In this document: positions 9,184-17,811 of the stretch, one piece after another
Layout of the letters: each line of letters begins with the position of its first letter
Position numbering within the stretch: the first letter of the stretch is position 1
Source: a bacterium
GTDB lineage: Bacteria > Cyanobacteriota > Vampirovibrionia > Gastranaerophilales > Gastranaerophilaceae
Direction of reading: 5' to 3'
Length of the DNA stretch: 57,436 bases
Assembly (NCBI GenBank): GCA_017470245.1
Contig: JAFUEV010000017.1
Coordinates: 1 to 57,436, forward strand
The notes under the pieces: generated by a model
Told to the model about the DNA's origin: nothing
The model's input: the letters and a program-made list of their open reading frames with translations, nothing else
Databases searched by the model: none
Position numbers and translations under genes: made by a program

Positions 9184-10413
9184 TTATATATTTCCCATTA
9201 TTTGTTTAATTAATTCAACAACTCGTTCGGATGCTTTCCCATCATCAATACATCCTTTTTCATTTAAGAAAGCAGATACATCTTTTTTGTATTTTTCGTA
9301 GTCAAATTGCTCTATATTCTTTATCATTATATCATTGTTTTCTGCTACGGGAAAAGGTGTACTTGTAAGCGGATAGTAAAATCCTCTGTTATTATCATAT
9401 TTTTGTACATCAGATGCATATATAAATGCGGGTCTGTAAGTTAACATAAAGTCATATATACATGATGAATAATCGGTTATAACGATGTCTGAAATGGCAA
9501 GTAATTCTTGCATATCAGAATATAGAGTAGTATCAATAATATTTTTTTGAAGTTTTTTAAATTCATCCTTAATTGTGAGCATTCGAGGGTGTAATCTTAA
9601 TAATAAAACCCATTCTGAATTATACTTTTTGCTTAGTGCTTCCAGTAATTTCTCATAGTCTAAATTAAAGCAATTTGTATCTTCATCTTCTCTAAATGTC
9701 GGAGCGTATAAAACAATTTTCTTGTTTGTAGGAATATTATATTTTTTATATATTTGTTCTCTTAAAAGTTTATTATCTCTAAAAAATATATCATTTCTCG
9801 GATGTCCAGTTTCTATAATTTTGCCGTTATTAAAAAATGTTCGTTTGAAAAAGTCAGTTGTGTATTTTCCGTTAGAGGTTAAATAATCAACTTGTTCAGA
9901 GTCTTTTTGGCTGATTTTTATAGAACGTTTACTTAAATCATTTCTGTCTATACCTGTTTTTTTTATGCCGAGTGAGCCGTGGAATGTTTGGATATATATC
10001 TGTCCTTCACGTTTATATATTTTATTTTTGACTTCTTTTAATCGACGTTCATTCATTATTATTAACTTTGATGTCGCTAATTCTTTATAATATTCAGATG
10101 TATCATATACAACAAAATCAATTCCGTCAGGAAAATCTTTTATATATGCCAGATTATTTGCATTGACAGCCCAAACGATTTTATAATTTGGCATACGTTT
10201 TATTAATTCCTGATATATATACTTAGGATTACAAGTAAAAGCTCCGTTTGAGGTTATAAATAATATTTTATTATTATCTATATTATTTGAAGTCGTTTTT
10301 TTTATTCTTAATTTTAATCCTAAAATACAGAGTTGCTTATGTCTTTTGTCAGACTCTGTTATAGAAAAAATTTTTTGATATGCATTTAATTTTGAAGCCA
10401 AAATAATATCCAA
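9184..10413 (-). CDS. CDP-glycerol/CDP-ribitol polyol-phosphotransferase (TagB/TagF/TarL family)
   Basis: 409 residues of the CDP-glycerol glycerophosphotransferase family. Motifs include an N-terminal 'FITSNGAFTCNPKYIYQEL', 'TFHGSLGIKK' with the catalytic-type His-Gly, 'GHPRNDIFF', 'LYAPTFREDED', 'LLLRLHPRM' and 'ITDYSSCIYDFML'. These enzymes transfer polyol phosphate from a CDP-polyol to a growing teichoic-acid-type chain on the inner membrane face. It follows genes for CDP-polyol synthesis on the same strand, which suggests the polymer is polyol phosphate. The start appears to be TTG with no clear ribosome site, and no better start is visible. The choice of glycerol, ribitol or another polyol cannot be read from the sequence. 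Confidence 0.88.
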   Translation of the reverse strand: MDIILASKLNAYQKIFSITESDKRHKQLCILGLKLRIKKTTSNNIDNNKILFITSNGAFTCNPKYIYQELIKRMPNYKIVWAVNANNLAYIKDFPDGIDFVVYDTSEYYKELATSKLIIMNERRLKEVKNKIYKREGQIYIQTFHGSLGIKKTGIDRNDLSKRSIKISQKDSEQVDYLTSNGKYTTDFFKRTFFNNGKIIETGHPRNDIFFRDNKLLREQIYKKYNIPTNKKIVLYAPTFREDEDTNCFNLDYEKLLEALSKKYNSEWVLLLRLHPRMLTIKDEFKKLQKNIIDTTLYSDMQELLAISDIVITDYSSCIYDFMLTYRPAFIYASDVQKYDNNRGFYYPLTSTPFPVAENNDIMIKNIEQFDYEKYKKDVSAFLNEKGCIDDGKASERVVELIKQIMGNI

Positions 10414-10471
10414 TATACTTTAATAACTTACTTATAGTACATCAAAATGCATTTTTTATAAAGTAAATATT

Positions 10472-11143
10472 TTATATTGAAATAGCTTTTTGAAGTTTCA
10501 ATATGGAAGTATCAATATCTTTAGGATTGCTGAATACGCTTGAAGAACCGGCTACAAATAAATTAGCACCAAATTTCTTTAATCTTTCCGCATTTTCAAA
10601 ACTGATATTTCCATCAACTTCAAAAATAATGTCTGTTCTTTTAAATTTTCTTATACAACGAGCTACTTTATCTGCTTTTTTAAGACAGTTATCAACCATT
10701 TTTTGACCGGCAAAACCAGGATTAACCATTAATAAATTAATGCCGTCTATATAATATATTAATTCTTCCAAAACGCATAAAGGGGTAGCGGGATTAATTG
10801 CTATCATAACTTTTGAACCATATTTTCTAACATTCTCAAGTGTTCTTTGGATTTGGAATGAACTCTCATAATGTACGGAAACAATATCAGTAGGTTTTAT
10901 ATCCAATAAATCTATAACAGAATCAGGATCTTTTACCATAATATGATAATCAAAAGGAATAGTTGTATGTTTCCTTAATGCTTTTATATAGTCACTTCCG
11001 ATGCCTAAATTCGGTACAAATTTACCATCCATAATATCTAAGTGGATGTAATCAATTTTATGGGCTTCAAAACTTCTTATATTACTGCTAAGGTTAAAAG
11101 GATCAGCGCACATTAAAGAAACGGATATTTTATTTTTATTCAT
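10472..11143 (-). CDS. Ribulose-phosphate 3-epimerase family protein
   Basis: 223 residues of the Rpe TIM-barrel family. Metal and acid/base residues are all present: His34 and Asp36 in 'YIHLDIMDGKFVPN', His67 in 'DYHIMV', and Asp177 in 'FEVDGNIS'. The phosphate loop is 'LLMVNPGFAGQKM'. Rpe interconverts ribulose 5-phosphate and xylulose 5-phosphate. The chosen ATG overlaps the end of the upstream dehydrogenase gene by 8 bases, with AGGA just upstream; a TTG two codons earlier is possible. Its place inside a CDP-polyol operon suggests a dedicated copy supplying pentulose phosphate to the dehydrogenase, not the housekeeping enzyme. The related allulose-phosphate epimerase activity cannot be excluded. 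Confidence 0.87.
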   Translation of the reverse strand: MNKNKISVSLMCADPFNLSSNIRSFEAHKIDYIHLDIMDGKFVPNLGIGSDYIKALRKHTTIPFDYHIMVKDPDSVIDLLDIKPTDIVSVHYESSFQIQRTLENVRKYGSKVMIAINPATPLCVLEELIYYIDGINLLMVNPGFAGQKMVDNCLKKADKVARCIRKFKRTDIIFEVDGNISFENAERLKKFGANLFVAGSSSVFSNPKDIDTSILKLQKAISI

Positions 11144-12143
11144 TTTCAAACATTCCTTTCAAACTTATTTTATCAGTATTCATTACTGTTTCAAATGCTT
11201 TTATTCCATCTTCAAATTTAAATCTGTCAGTTATAATTAGATTTGCTACCGATTGATTTTTGTATAGAAAGTCAATTGCACTGTCCCAGTCATCTTTTAT
11301 ATCTGATTTGTATTCGGAGTTCCAAACTCCTTTTAATGTAATTTCAGAACGTAGCAGTTTCCAGTATAAAGTCTTTTCTAAATTCATTTCAGATGCAGGA
11401 TTTCCTACTAAAATAACAAGTCCTCTTGATTTTACATATTTTATACAGTTATTTAAAGAATCATTTGTTCCTACACATTCAATAGTTACATCAAAATTTT
11501 GTTCACATTCATTTTGAATAAAATTAGAAAATCCAAGTGTTTTTAAAATCTCTTTTTTCTTGTCATTTCTGACTATAAAAGTAATATTAGCTCCTTTTGA
11601 TTTTAAATTTAAACCTAATAGAATACCTATTGTACCTGTTCCTGAAATACAAACTGACTTTCCTTTCGGATTATCAATTTTATTAGCACTGTGACAAGCA
11701 ACAGCAGCAGGTTCTGCTAATGCTGCAACACTATAAGACATATCATCTGGTATCAGTTTTATATTCCATATAGGAACTGCTATATATTCAGCCATTGCTC
11801 CGTTTTGACGTGAACCGAAGTAACTGTACTTTTTGCATTGTGCATAATGTTTATCTTTACAATATTCACATTCCTTACAAGGAAGAAGTGGAAATACAAC
11901 TGCTTTTTTACCGATATAAACATTACTGTCAATGTCAGGGGCGCATTCTACAATTTTCCCTGAAAATTCATGTCCTAATATAATCGGAAAAAAGTATGCA
12001 CTGTCTTTGTATACTCTGTTAAAATCACTGCTGCATATTCCGCAGGCTTTTACATTTAGTAGTACTTCTTCTGACTTTAATATTGGGGTTGGTACTTCTT
12101 TGTATTCTATAATGTTTTTATTTATTAATACACAAGCTTTCAT
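11136..12143 (-). CDS. Zinc-dependent polyol-phosphate dehydrogenase (GatD/TarJ-like)
   Basis: 335 residues of the medium-chain zinc alcohol dehydrogenase family. Catalytic zinc ligands are Cys37 in 'ACGICSSD' and His58-Glu59 in 'LGHEFSG'; structural zinc cysteines are 89, 92, 95 and 103. The nucleotide-binding motif is 'ISGTGTIGILLGL'. The sequence looks closer to galactitol-1-phosphate and sorbitol dehydrogenases than to Staphylococcus TarJ. It overlaps the cytidylyltransferase gene by 26 bases and the epimerase gene by 8, so translation is coupled. In this setting it would reduce a pentulose phosphate (for example ribulose 5-phosphate) to the polyol phosphate that TarI activates. The exact substrate is an inference. 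Confidence 0.85.
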   Translation of the reverse strand: MKACVLINKNIIEYKEVPTPILKSEEVLLNVKACGICSSDFNRVYKDSAYFFPIILGHEFSGKIVECAPDIDSNVYIGKKAVVFPLLPCKECEYCKDKHYAQCKKYSYFGSRQNGAMAEYIAVPIWNIKLIPDDMSYSVAALAEPAAVACHSANKIDNPKGKSVCISGTGTIGILLGLNLKSKGANITFIVRNDKKKEILKTLGFSNFIQNECEQNFDVTIECVGTNDSLNNCIKYVKSRGLVILVGNPASEMNLEKTLYWKLLRSEITLKGVWNSEYKSDIKDDWDSAIDFLYKNQSVANLIITDRFKFEDGIKAFETVMNTDKISLKGMFENE

Positions 12144-12852
12144 TTGTTTCTAATTCTCTTAATATACCTTCTGCTATGGATAAATCATTTTCTGTTGTGA
12201 TTTTTATGTTTGTATAATCACCTTTTATTGTTTTTATTTTATAACCTTTTGCCGCACATATTTGTACAGTTCCTGTAATAATTTTGGCTTCTTCTTCCGT
12301 AAGTTTATTTAGTGCATCATCAAGTATTCCGAATTTAAAACTATCCGGAGCTTGACCGTTAAATAATGTTTTTCTGTCAGGGAAACTCGATATATACTCA
12401 TTATTGTCAAGTACATACATTGTATCAACGGCAGGAACAACTGCAACGCAGGCGCCAAATTCATTTACTGCTTTTATGCTATCTTCGATTATTCTTTTTG
12501 AAATAAAGGGACGAACTGCATCATGGGTAATAATAACATCATTATATTCTGCCCCGTTGTCTTTTATTGCTTTCATTACATTACGTATGCTGTCAATTCT
12601 TTCTTTCCCGCCATTTGTTATATATATTTTATTATCGGGTATGTTGTTTTCTTTTAACAAATCTTTTAAATATTCTGTATAATCTGTATGTATAGCTATA
12701 AAAAGTTTATCAAAACAGTTTGAGGAGAGCATACGTTCAATAGTTCTTATTATAATTGGTTTATTTTTTAACTCTATAAATTGCTTTGGAATAGAATGAT
12801 TAGTCATTCTTGAACCCGTTCCACCCGCTAATATTGCACCATAAACTGACAT
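12118..12852 (-). CDS. Polyol-5-phosphate cytidylyltransferase, TarI-like (IspD superfamily)
   Basis: 244 residues. The nucleotide loop is 'GAILAGGTGSRM' (5-16) followed by 'PKQF', with 'THDAVRPFISKRII', 'FNGQAPDSF' and the C-terminal 'YTNIKITTENDLSIAEG'. These fit TarI (D-ribitol-5-phosphate cytidylyltransferase) better than the isoprenoid enzyme IspD, from which TarI differs in the AGGTGSRM loop and the context. It transfers CMP from CTP to a polyol phosphate. It is the first gene of the minus-strand polymer operon, with a GGGAGAG ribosome site 6 bases before ATG. Neighbouring dehydrogenase, epimerase and polymerase support the TarI reading. Confidence 0.85.
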   Translation of the reverse strand: MSVYGAILAGGTGSRMTNHSIPKQFIELKNKPIIIRTIERMLSSNCFDKLFIAIHTDYTEYLKDLLKENNIPDNKIYITNGGKERIDSIRNVMKAIKDNGAEYNDVIITHDAVRPFISKRIIEDSIKAVNEFGACVAVVPAVDTMYVLDNNEYISSFPDRKTLFNGQAPDSFKFGILDDALNKLTEEEAKIITGTVQICAAKGYKIKTIKGDYTNIKITTENDLSIAEGILRELETNESLCINK

Positions 12853-12949
12853 TATTACTCTCCCGTAAACAGAACTGATATGAAAATTATAAAACGAGCA
12901 TGAAGCTTTTTCAAAATATATATCAGTATATTTATATAATATTAATAAA

Positions 12950-12978
12950 TTGTTAAATTATAAAATTTATAATATAAT
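12950..12978 (+). promoter_or_regulatory. Predicted promoter of the 13011-14349 operon
   Basis: TTGTTA at 12950-12955, a 17-base spacer, and TATAAT at 12973-12978. This leaves a leader of about 25 bases containing the ribosome site GAAGGTG before the ATG at 13011. It lies in the divergent gap with the minus-strand polymer operon. Confidence 0.5.
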
Positions 12979-13010
12979 CTGAATATAATACGACACACAG
13001 AAGGTGAAAA

Positions 13011-13358
13011 ATGGCAAAAGAAATAGATACTGTTCCTATAGAGGTAATAATATTAACGGCAGACCATGAAATAAAAGGTACCGTTCATGTTTCAAAATAT
13101 ACAAAAACAAACAGAGAATTAACAGATTTATTAAACGATAAAGAAAAACGTTTTCTAGCCGTGACTAATGCCGAAATTCTACAAAGAAATTCAAGCAATC
13201 CTCCAAGAAGATATAATTTTTTAGAAATCCATATTGATTGTATTATGATGGTTCATCCTTCTAATCAGGTTGTATTCAGAGAATCAGGCAAAGCACAGGA
13301 AGATATTGCAAGATTCAGAGAACTAAGAAAAAAATTAAATCAGACAAAACCTTTCTAA
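13011..13358 (+). CDS. Small conserved hypothetical protein (DUF6812-like)
   Basis: 115 residues with no signal peptide or membrane helix. The first half is predicted beta-rich ('IEVIILTADHEIKGTVHVS'), followed by 'NRELTDLLNDKEKRFLAVTNAEI' interrupted by a loop, then 'FLEIHIDCIMMVHP' and a basic helical tail. The pattern (a beta strand, a 'G-T-hydrophobic' turn, an 'R-x-L-x-D-L-L-N' helix, then a long strand) resembles small DUF6812-type proteins, but this was not verified. It is the first gene of an operon with the GT9 glycosyltransferase, one base apart. Ribosome site is GAAGGTG. Confidence 0.75.
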   Translation: MAKEIDTVPIEVIILTADHEIKGTVHVSKYTKTNRELTDLLNDKEKRFLAVTNAEILQRNSSNPPRRYNFLEIHIDCIMMVHPSNQVVFRESGKAQEDIARFRELRKKLNQTKPF

Positions 13359-13359
13359 T

Positions 13360-14349
13360 ATGAATTTATATAAAAATATTTTATTAATAAATTTTGGCGG
13401 AATTGGAGATGAAATACTTTTTTTGCCTGTTCTTCAAAGTTTAAAAAGACAATATCCGTCAGCTAAAATTACATTGTGTCTTGAAGGCAGAAGCAAGGCT
13501 TTTTTGAATCTTACTAATTTGGTTAATGATTATTTTTGTGTAGATATAAAAACAAAAAATAAGTATATAGAAATGCTTAAATTATATTTTAAAGCTTTGT
13601 TTGGACATTATGATTTGGTTATATCCGCCGGTTCAAATCCTTTGATATCGGTTTTATTGTATTTTACAGGGATAAACACGAGGGTAGGATATTCAGTATC
13701 AAAGGCTTCGGAAAAGTTATTAACCTATCCCGTAAAACTTAACAAACAACAATATGCTGCAAAAATGTATTTTGATTTGGTAAAACCTATCTGTGATATT
13801 GAATTTGAATTGCCATATATTGATGTAACAGTTGAAAAAAAACTTGATAATTCTGTTTTAATTCATCCGGGAGTTAGTGCAATTAGTGTATCAAAAAAAA
13901 TTACAAAGACAATTTCGCCCGAAAAATGGGCAGAGTTAATCAAATTATTACTAAGAAATGGGAAAAAAGTGTATCTGGCAGGTGGTCCTGATGATAAAGA
14001 ATGTATAGAAATAATTAGAAAATCATTGTCTAATGTGGAGTTAGATAATTTTTATGATATGTATGGTAAAACGAAAAATATATATGAACTTGCAACTCTT
14101 ATAAAACAGTCAGAAGTATTGATATGTTCGGATTCTGCACCTATGCATATTGGTGTTGCAACTAATACTAAAACTGTAGCTATATTTGGTCCGACTCATA
14201 ATGAGTTGCTTTTACCTGATTCTGATATGTTTGTTGCCGTTAAAAATGATGTTCCTTGTAGACCTTGTTTGTGGGATAAAAGGCTAACAACCTGTAATGA
14301 ATTAAAATGTTTAAATATAAACTTAGATAATGTAATTAATAATATTTAA
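13360..14349 (+). CDS. Glycosyltransferase family 9 (heptosyltransferase-like)
   Basis: 329 residues. The N-terminal Rossmann half opens with 'ILLINFGGIGDEILFLPVL', the GT9 signature with an acidic residue after the Gly-Asp turn. The C-terminal donor-binding half has 'VLIHPGVSAISVSKK', 'VYLAGGPDDKEC', 'LICSDSAPMHIGVATNTKTVAIFGPT' (here split across the donor loop) and a terminal 'PCRPCLWDK...C' cluster typical of the family. GT9 enzymes add ADP-heptose or related sugars to lipopolysaccharide core or other surface glycans in the cytoplasm. It is directly downstream of the 115-residue protein. The acceptor is unknown. Confidence 0.9.
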   Translation: MNLYKNILLINFGGIGDEILFLPVLQSLKRQYPSAKITLCLEGRSKAFLNLTNLVNDYFCVDIKTKNKYIEMLKLYFKALFGHYDLVISAGSNPLISVLLYFTGINTRVGYSVSKASEKLLTYPVKLNKQQYAAKMYFDLVKPICDIEFELPYIDVTVEKKLDNSVLIHPGVSAISVSKKITKTISPEKWAELIKLLLRNGKKVYLAGGPDDKECIEIIRKSLSNVELDNFYDMYGKTKNIYELATLIKQSEVLICSDSAPMHIGVATNTKTVAIFGPTHNELLLPDSDMFVAVKNDVPCRPCLWDKRLTTCNELKCLNINLDNVINNI

Positions 14350-14521
14350 CTGTTAATTTTTGTAAAAAAATAAAGTAAGTAAAAAAATGCCGATATCCTT
14401 TTTGTATAAGAAAAGGAGTTAGTTATAAATTAAGGCGTTAACAAACTTGTTAGATAAGTATCTTTGATTTTTAATTAATCATATATCTAAGATAGTGTAC
14501 CATTTGCTGGTGCACTATCTT
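14350..14521 (+). other. Long structured 3' region or candidate small RNA
   Basis: No convincing gene lies between the GT9 stop and 14552. The stretch has a small hairpin (TCCTTTTT at 14396-14403 with AAAAGGA at 14411-14417) and ends in a strong terminator 140 bases past the stop. An 11-codon reading frame starting at 14388 lacks a ribosome site. It may be an extended 3' UTR or an independent RNA. Confidence 0.25.
14489..14521 (+). terminator. Stem-loop terminator
   Basis: AAGATAGTGTACC pairs with GGTGCACTATCTT across a 7-base loop, 13 pairs with one G-U. The following T-rich run is short (TATTATTA), so strength is uncertain. Confidence 0.6.
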
Positions 14522-14552
14522 ATTATTACGTTTGTAATAAAAACTTAATAAT

Positions 14553-14580
14553 TTGATACAATATATCAATTTTATATATC
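14553..14580 (+). promoter_or_regulatory. Predicted promoter with a small inverted repeat
   Basis: TTGATA at 14553-14558 and TATATC at 14575-14580, with a 16-base spacer. The -35 box forms one arm of TTGATA-5-TATCAA (14553-14569), which could be an operator or chance in AT-rich DNA. Confidence 0.3.
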
Positions 14581-14627
14581 AAAAAAACTTTTTATATATA
14601 AAGAGGAATAATAGAGGAGCTAGAGGG

Positions 14628-15134
14628 ATGTTTAACTCAAATATTAAACTTGATTCAACAATTATTTCAAAAATCACATCAGCTATTCAAGGTTTGCAAA
14701 CAGAGGAAGAAAATACAACTACTGTTCAACAGAAAGAAGAAACCGAAGATAATAGCATTCTTGCAAAAGAAATATCCGGAAACGGAGAGAAAAATGTTAC
14801 AAGTGTAGATGATTTAAATGATGAATTATCCAGTCTAATTGCCGCATTGAATACATCTGATGCTGCAGATAAAAAATTAGAAATAAACAAAGTTATAAAA
14901 GAAAAACAAACTGCCAGAAAAAATCAATTGATTAAGCAAGAAGTTAATAACTATTTAGATAAAAACAATTTACCAACTTCTTTAGCAAATAGATTTAATG
15001 ACTTGCAAACAGTAGCATTATATACATCAGCACAAACTCAAAAAGATATTATAAAAAATGAAATTGAAAAAATTGCTGAACAATATAAATTTAATGAAAA
15101 TGAAAATGATGCGGAAATAAATTTAGAAGGTTAA
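14628..15134 (+). CDS. Hypothetical acidic helical protein
   Basis: 168 residues from the ATG at 14628, chosen because AGAGGAG and AGAGGG lie just upstream; an upstream in-frame ATG at 14553 has no ribosome site. The N-terminus is 'MFNSNIKLDSTIISKITSAI', followed by a low-complexity stretch rich in Glu, Thr and Gln, then a long helix with Lys/Glu alternation ('KKLEINKVIKEKQTARK') and a C-terminal helical hairpin. There is no signal peptide or membrane helix. It is monocistronic, flanked by terminators. No family was recognised; the composition suggests a soluble, partly disordered coiled-coil protein. Confidence 0.7.
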   Translation: MFNSNIKLDSTIISKITSAIQGLQTEEENTTTVQQKEETEDNSILAKEISGNGEKNVTSVDDLNDELSSLIAALNTSDAADKKLEINKVIKEKQTARKNQLIKQEVNNYLDKNNLPTSLANRFNDLQTVALYTSAQTQKDIIKNEIEKIAEQYKFNENENDAEINLEG

Positions 15135-15158
15135 TCAAACAACAAAATAATTTAAAGT

Positions 15159-15187
15159 CGGAATTATTAATTTAATTCCGTCTTTTT
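15159..15187 (+). terminator. Rho-independent terminator
   Basis: CGGAATT (15159-15165) pairs with AATTCCG (15174-15180) and is followed by TCTTTTT. It lies 25 bases past the stop of the 168-residue protein. Confidence 0.7.
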
Positions 15188-15255
15188 GTAATAAATAAAT
15201 ACCCTAAATACATTTTTAGAATATAATTAAAATGTGATACTAGGGAGAAAGAACA

Positions 15256-17742
15256 TTGATTAAAGACAAATATTTTCCGCAGGAAATTGAAAAAAAATGG
15301 CAAAAACACTGGGATGAAACAAAAATAAATAAAGTATATAATGACAAGGATAAAGAAAAATATTATATTTTATCCATGCTTCCTTATCCTTCCGGCAAAT
15401 TGCATATGGGACATGTCAGAAATTATACTATATCAGATGTTATTGCCAGATATAAAAGAATGAACGGTTTTAATGTATTACATCCGATGGGATGGGATAG
15501 TTTTGGACTTCCTGCTGAAAATGCAGCAATACAACATGGAGCTAATCCTAAAAAGTGGACTTTGGATAACATTGCTTATATGAAAAAGCAATTAAAAGAA
15601 TTAGGATTGATGGTTGATTGGGATAGAGAAGTAACAACTTGTCTGCCCGAGTATTATAAATGGACTCAATATTTCTTCATTCAAATGTTTAAAAAAGGTT
15701 TGGCATACAAAAAAGAAGCTGCTGTTAATTGGTGTAATAATTGTGCTACCGTATTGGCTAATGAGCAGGTTATTGATGGAAAATGTTGGAGATGTGACGG
15801 GCAAGTTGAGAAAAAATATTTGTCACAATGGTTCTTAAAAATTACCGATTATGCTCAAGAATTGTTAGATGATATTGATAAACTTAAAGGTTGGCCTGAT
15901 AGTGTTAAAACAATGCAAAAGAATTGGATTGACCGTTCTCAAGGTGCAATATTAAGATTTAAAGTAAAAGAAGTAGAAGGGCTTGAAGTTCCGGTGTACA
16001 CAACAAGACCTGATACTGCATTTGGTATTACATATTTAGTTGTTGCTCCTGAATATAAAGATATTGAAAAATTAACTACTTCTGAAAATAAAAAAGCAGT
16101 TGAAGAATACAGGCAAAATGCAAGAAGAATGTCAGAAATAGAAAGACTTTCTACCGAACGACCGAAAACAGGTGTTCCTTTAGGAACTCACTTGATTAAC
16201 CCTCTTACTAATGAAGAATTTCCTATTTGGACTGCAGACTATGCTTTAGCTGAATATGGTACAGGTGCAGTTATGGCAGTACCTGCTCATGATGAAAGAG
16301 ATTTTGCATTCGCTAAAAAGTATAATCTTCCGATAAGAATTGTTATACAAAATCCTGATAAACCTTTTACACATTTGGATAATGCCTATGTGGAAAAGGG
16401 AGTGCTAGTTAATTCAGGTGAATTTAGTGGAATGGAAAACGAAAAAGCTAAACAAGCTATTATCGAAAAAGCAGAAAAAGAAGGTTTTGGAGAAGCAAAA
16501 GTACAATTCAGACTTCGTGACTGGTTAATTTCAAGACAAAGATATTGGGGAACACCAATCCCTATTGTATATTGTCCGAAATGCGGAACTGTTCCCGTTG
16601 ATGAAAAAGATTTACCTGTATTGTTGCCGGAAGATGTTGATTTTAGTGTAAAAGGTATGTCACCTGTTAAAACATCACCTACCTTTAAACATACTAAATG
16701 TCCTATTTGCGGTGGTGATGCAGAAAGAGAAACCGATACAATGGATACATTTATGTGTTCTAACTGGTATTTCTATCGTTATACCGATGCAAGAAATCAG
16801 GATGCTCCGTTTGATAAGGATGTTCTTCATTATTGGGCACCGATTGACCAATATGTAGGCGGTATTGAACACGCTATTTTGCATTTATTGTATTCAAGAT
16901 TCTTTACCAAAGCTCTTAGAGATTTGGGAATTATAAATATTGATGAACCGTTTAAAAACTTATTAACACAGGGTATGGTTTTAAAAGATGGTTCTAAAAT
17001 GTCAAAATCAAAAGGTAATACTGTTGATCCTGATGAAATATTTAGGAATTACGGGGCTGATACAGCAAGGTTATTCATTCTTTCGGATTCTCCGCCAAAC
17101 AGAGATTTTGATTGGTCTGATGCAGGTGTTGAAGGTTGCTATAAATTCCTTAATAGGTTGTGGAAAATATATTCAGATAAACAGGATTGTATAAATTTGG
17201 AATATAAATTACCTGATGTTTCTTCGCTTGCTAAAGAAAATAATAATCTTGTAAGAGAAGTTCATATGACAATCAAAAAAATATCTCAGGATATTGCAAA
17301 TGAATTTCAGTTTAATACAGTTATATCTAAATATCGTGAATTTACTAATGTTTTATATGATTATATGAATTCTAAAAAAGAATTTTCTGATGAAGATAAG
17401 CAGGTATTTAGTTATGCTGTAATAACATTCTTGAAGTTATTGGCACCTGTACTTCCTCATTTTACTGAAGAAATATATGAAGGCCTCGGAGGTAAAAATT
17501 CGGTACATACGCTAGAATGGCCAAAATATGAAGAAGCTCTTGCAAAAACTAGTACAATTACTTTAGTAGTTCAAATTAACGGAAAATTAAAAGATAAGAT
17601 TGAAGTTGATGCAGAATCACCCAAAGAAGAATTGGAAAAAGTTGCATTAAATAGCCAAAGAGTAAAAGAACTCACAGTTAATAAACAAATCGTAAAAGTA
17701 ATTGTAGTTCCGGGTAAACTGGTTAATATTGTTGTAAAATAA
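15256..17742 (+). CDS. leuS: Leucyl-tRNA synthetase
   Basis: 828 residues, normal for bacterial LeuRS. It charges tRNA-Leu with leucine. Class I motifs are 'LHMGHVRNY' (the HIGH motif) near residue 50 and 'KMSKSKGN' near residue 580. The zinc-type insertion has 'WCNNCATVLANEQ' and a second 'CPKCGTVP...CPICGG' cluster, and the CP1 editing domain includes 'TTRPDTAFGITYLV'. The C-terminus ends with the beta-rich 'VQINGKLKDKIEVD' domain. The start is TTG at 15256, with GGGAGAAAG 8 bases upstream; no ATG fits the conserved N-terminus 'YFPQEIEKKWQKHWDE'. Monocistronic, with its own terminator. Confidence 0.97.
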   Translation: MIKDKYFPQEIEKKWQKHWDETKINKVYNDKDKEKYYILSMLPYPSGKLHMGHVRNYTISDVIARYKRMNGFNVLHPMGWDSFGLPAENAAIQHGANPKKWTLDNIAYMKKQLKELGLMVDWDREVTTCLPEYYKWTQYFFIQMFKKGLAYKKEAAVNWCNNCATVLANEQVIDGKCWRCDGQVEKKYLSQWFLKITDYAQELLDDIDKLKGWPDSVKTMQKNWIDRSQGAILRFKVKEVEGLEVPVYTTRPDTAFGITYLVVAPEYKDIEKLTTSENKKAVEEYRQNARRMSEIERLSTERPKTGVPLGTHLINPLTNEEFPIWTADYALAEYGTGAVMAVPAHDERDFAFAKKYNLPIRIVIQNPDKPFTHLDNAYVEKGVLVNSGEFSGMENEKAKQAIIEKAEKEGFGEAKVQFRLRDWLISRQRYWGTPIPIVYCPKCGTVPVDEKDLPVLLPEDVDFSVKGMSPVKTSPTFKHTKCPICGGDAERETDTMDTFMCSNWYFYRYTDARNQDAPFDKDVLHYWAPIDQYVGGIEHAILHLLYSRFFTKALRDLGIINIDEPFKNLLTQGMVLKDGSKMSKSKGNTVDPDEIFRNYGADTARLFILSDSPPNRDFDWSDAGVEGCYKFLNRLWKIYSDKQDCINLEYKLPDVSSLAKENNNLVREVHMTIKKISQDIANEFQFNTVISKYREFTNVLYDYMNSKKEFSDEDKQVFSYAVITFLKLLAPVLPHFTEEIYEGLGGKNSVHTLEWPKYEEALAKTSTITLVVQINGKLKDKIEVDAESPKEELEKVALNSQRVKELTVNKQIVKVIVVPGKLVNIVVK

Positions 17743-17745
17743 ATT

Positions 17746-17778
17746 AGAAAGAAGGGATATTTTCCCCTTCTTTCTTAT
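17746..17778 (+). terminator. Rho-independent terminator of leuS
   Basis: AGAAAGAAGGG (17746-17756) pairs with CCCTTCTTTCT (17765-17775) across an 8-base loop, 4 bases past the leuS stop. The T tract is short. Confidence 0.65.
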
Positions 17779-17811
17779 ATTGTATTTCTTATAAAAAAAG
17801 GATATTTTATA

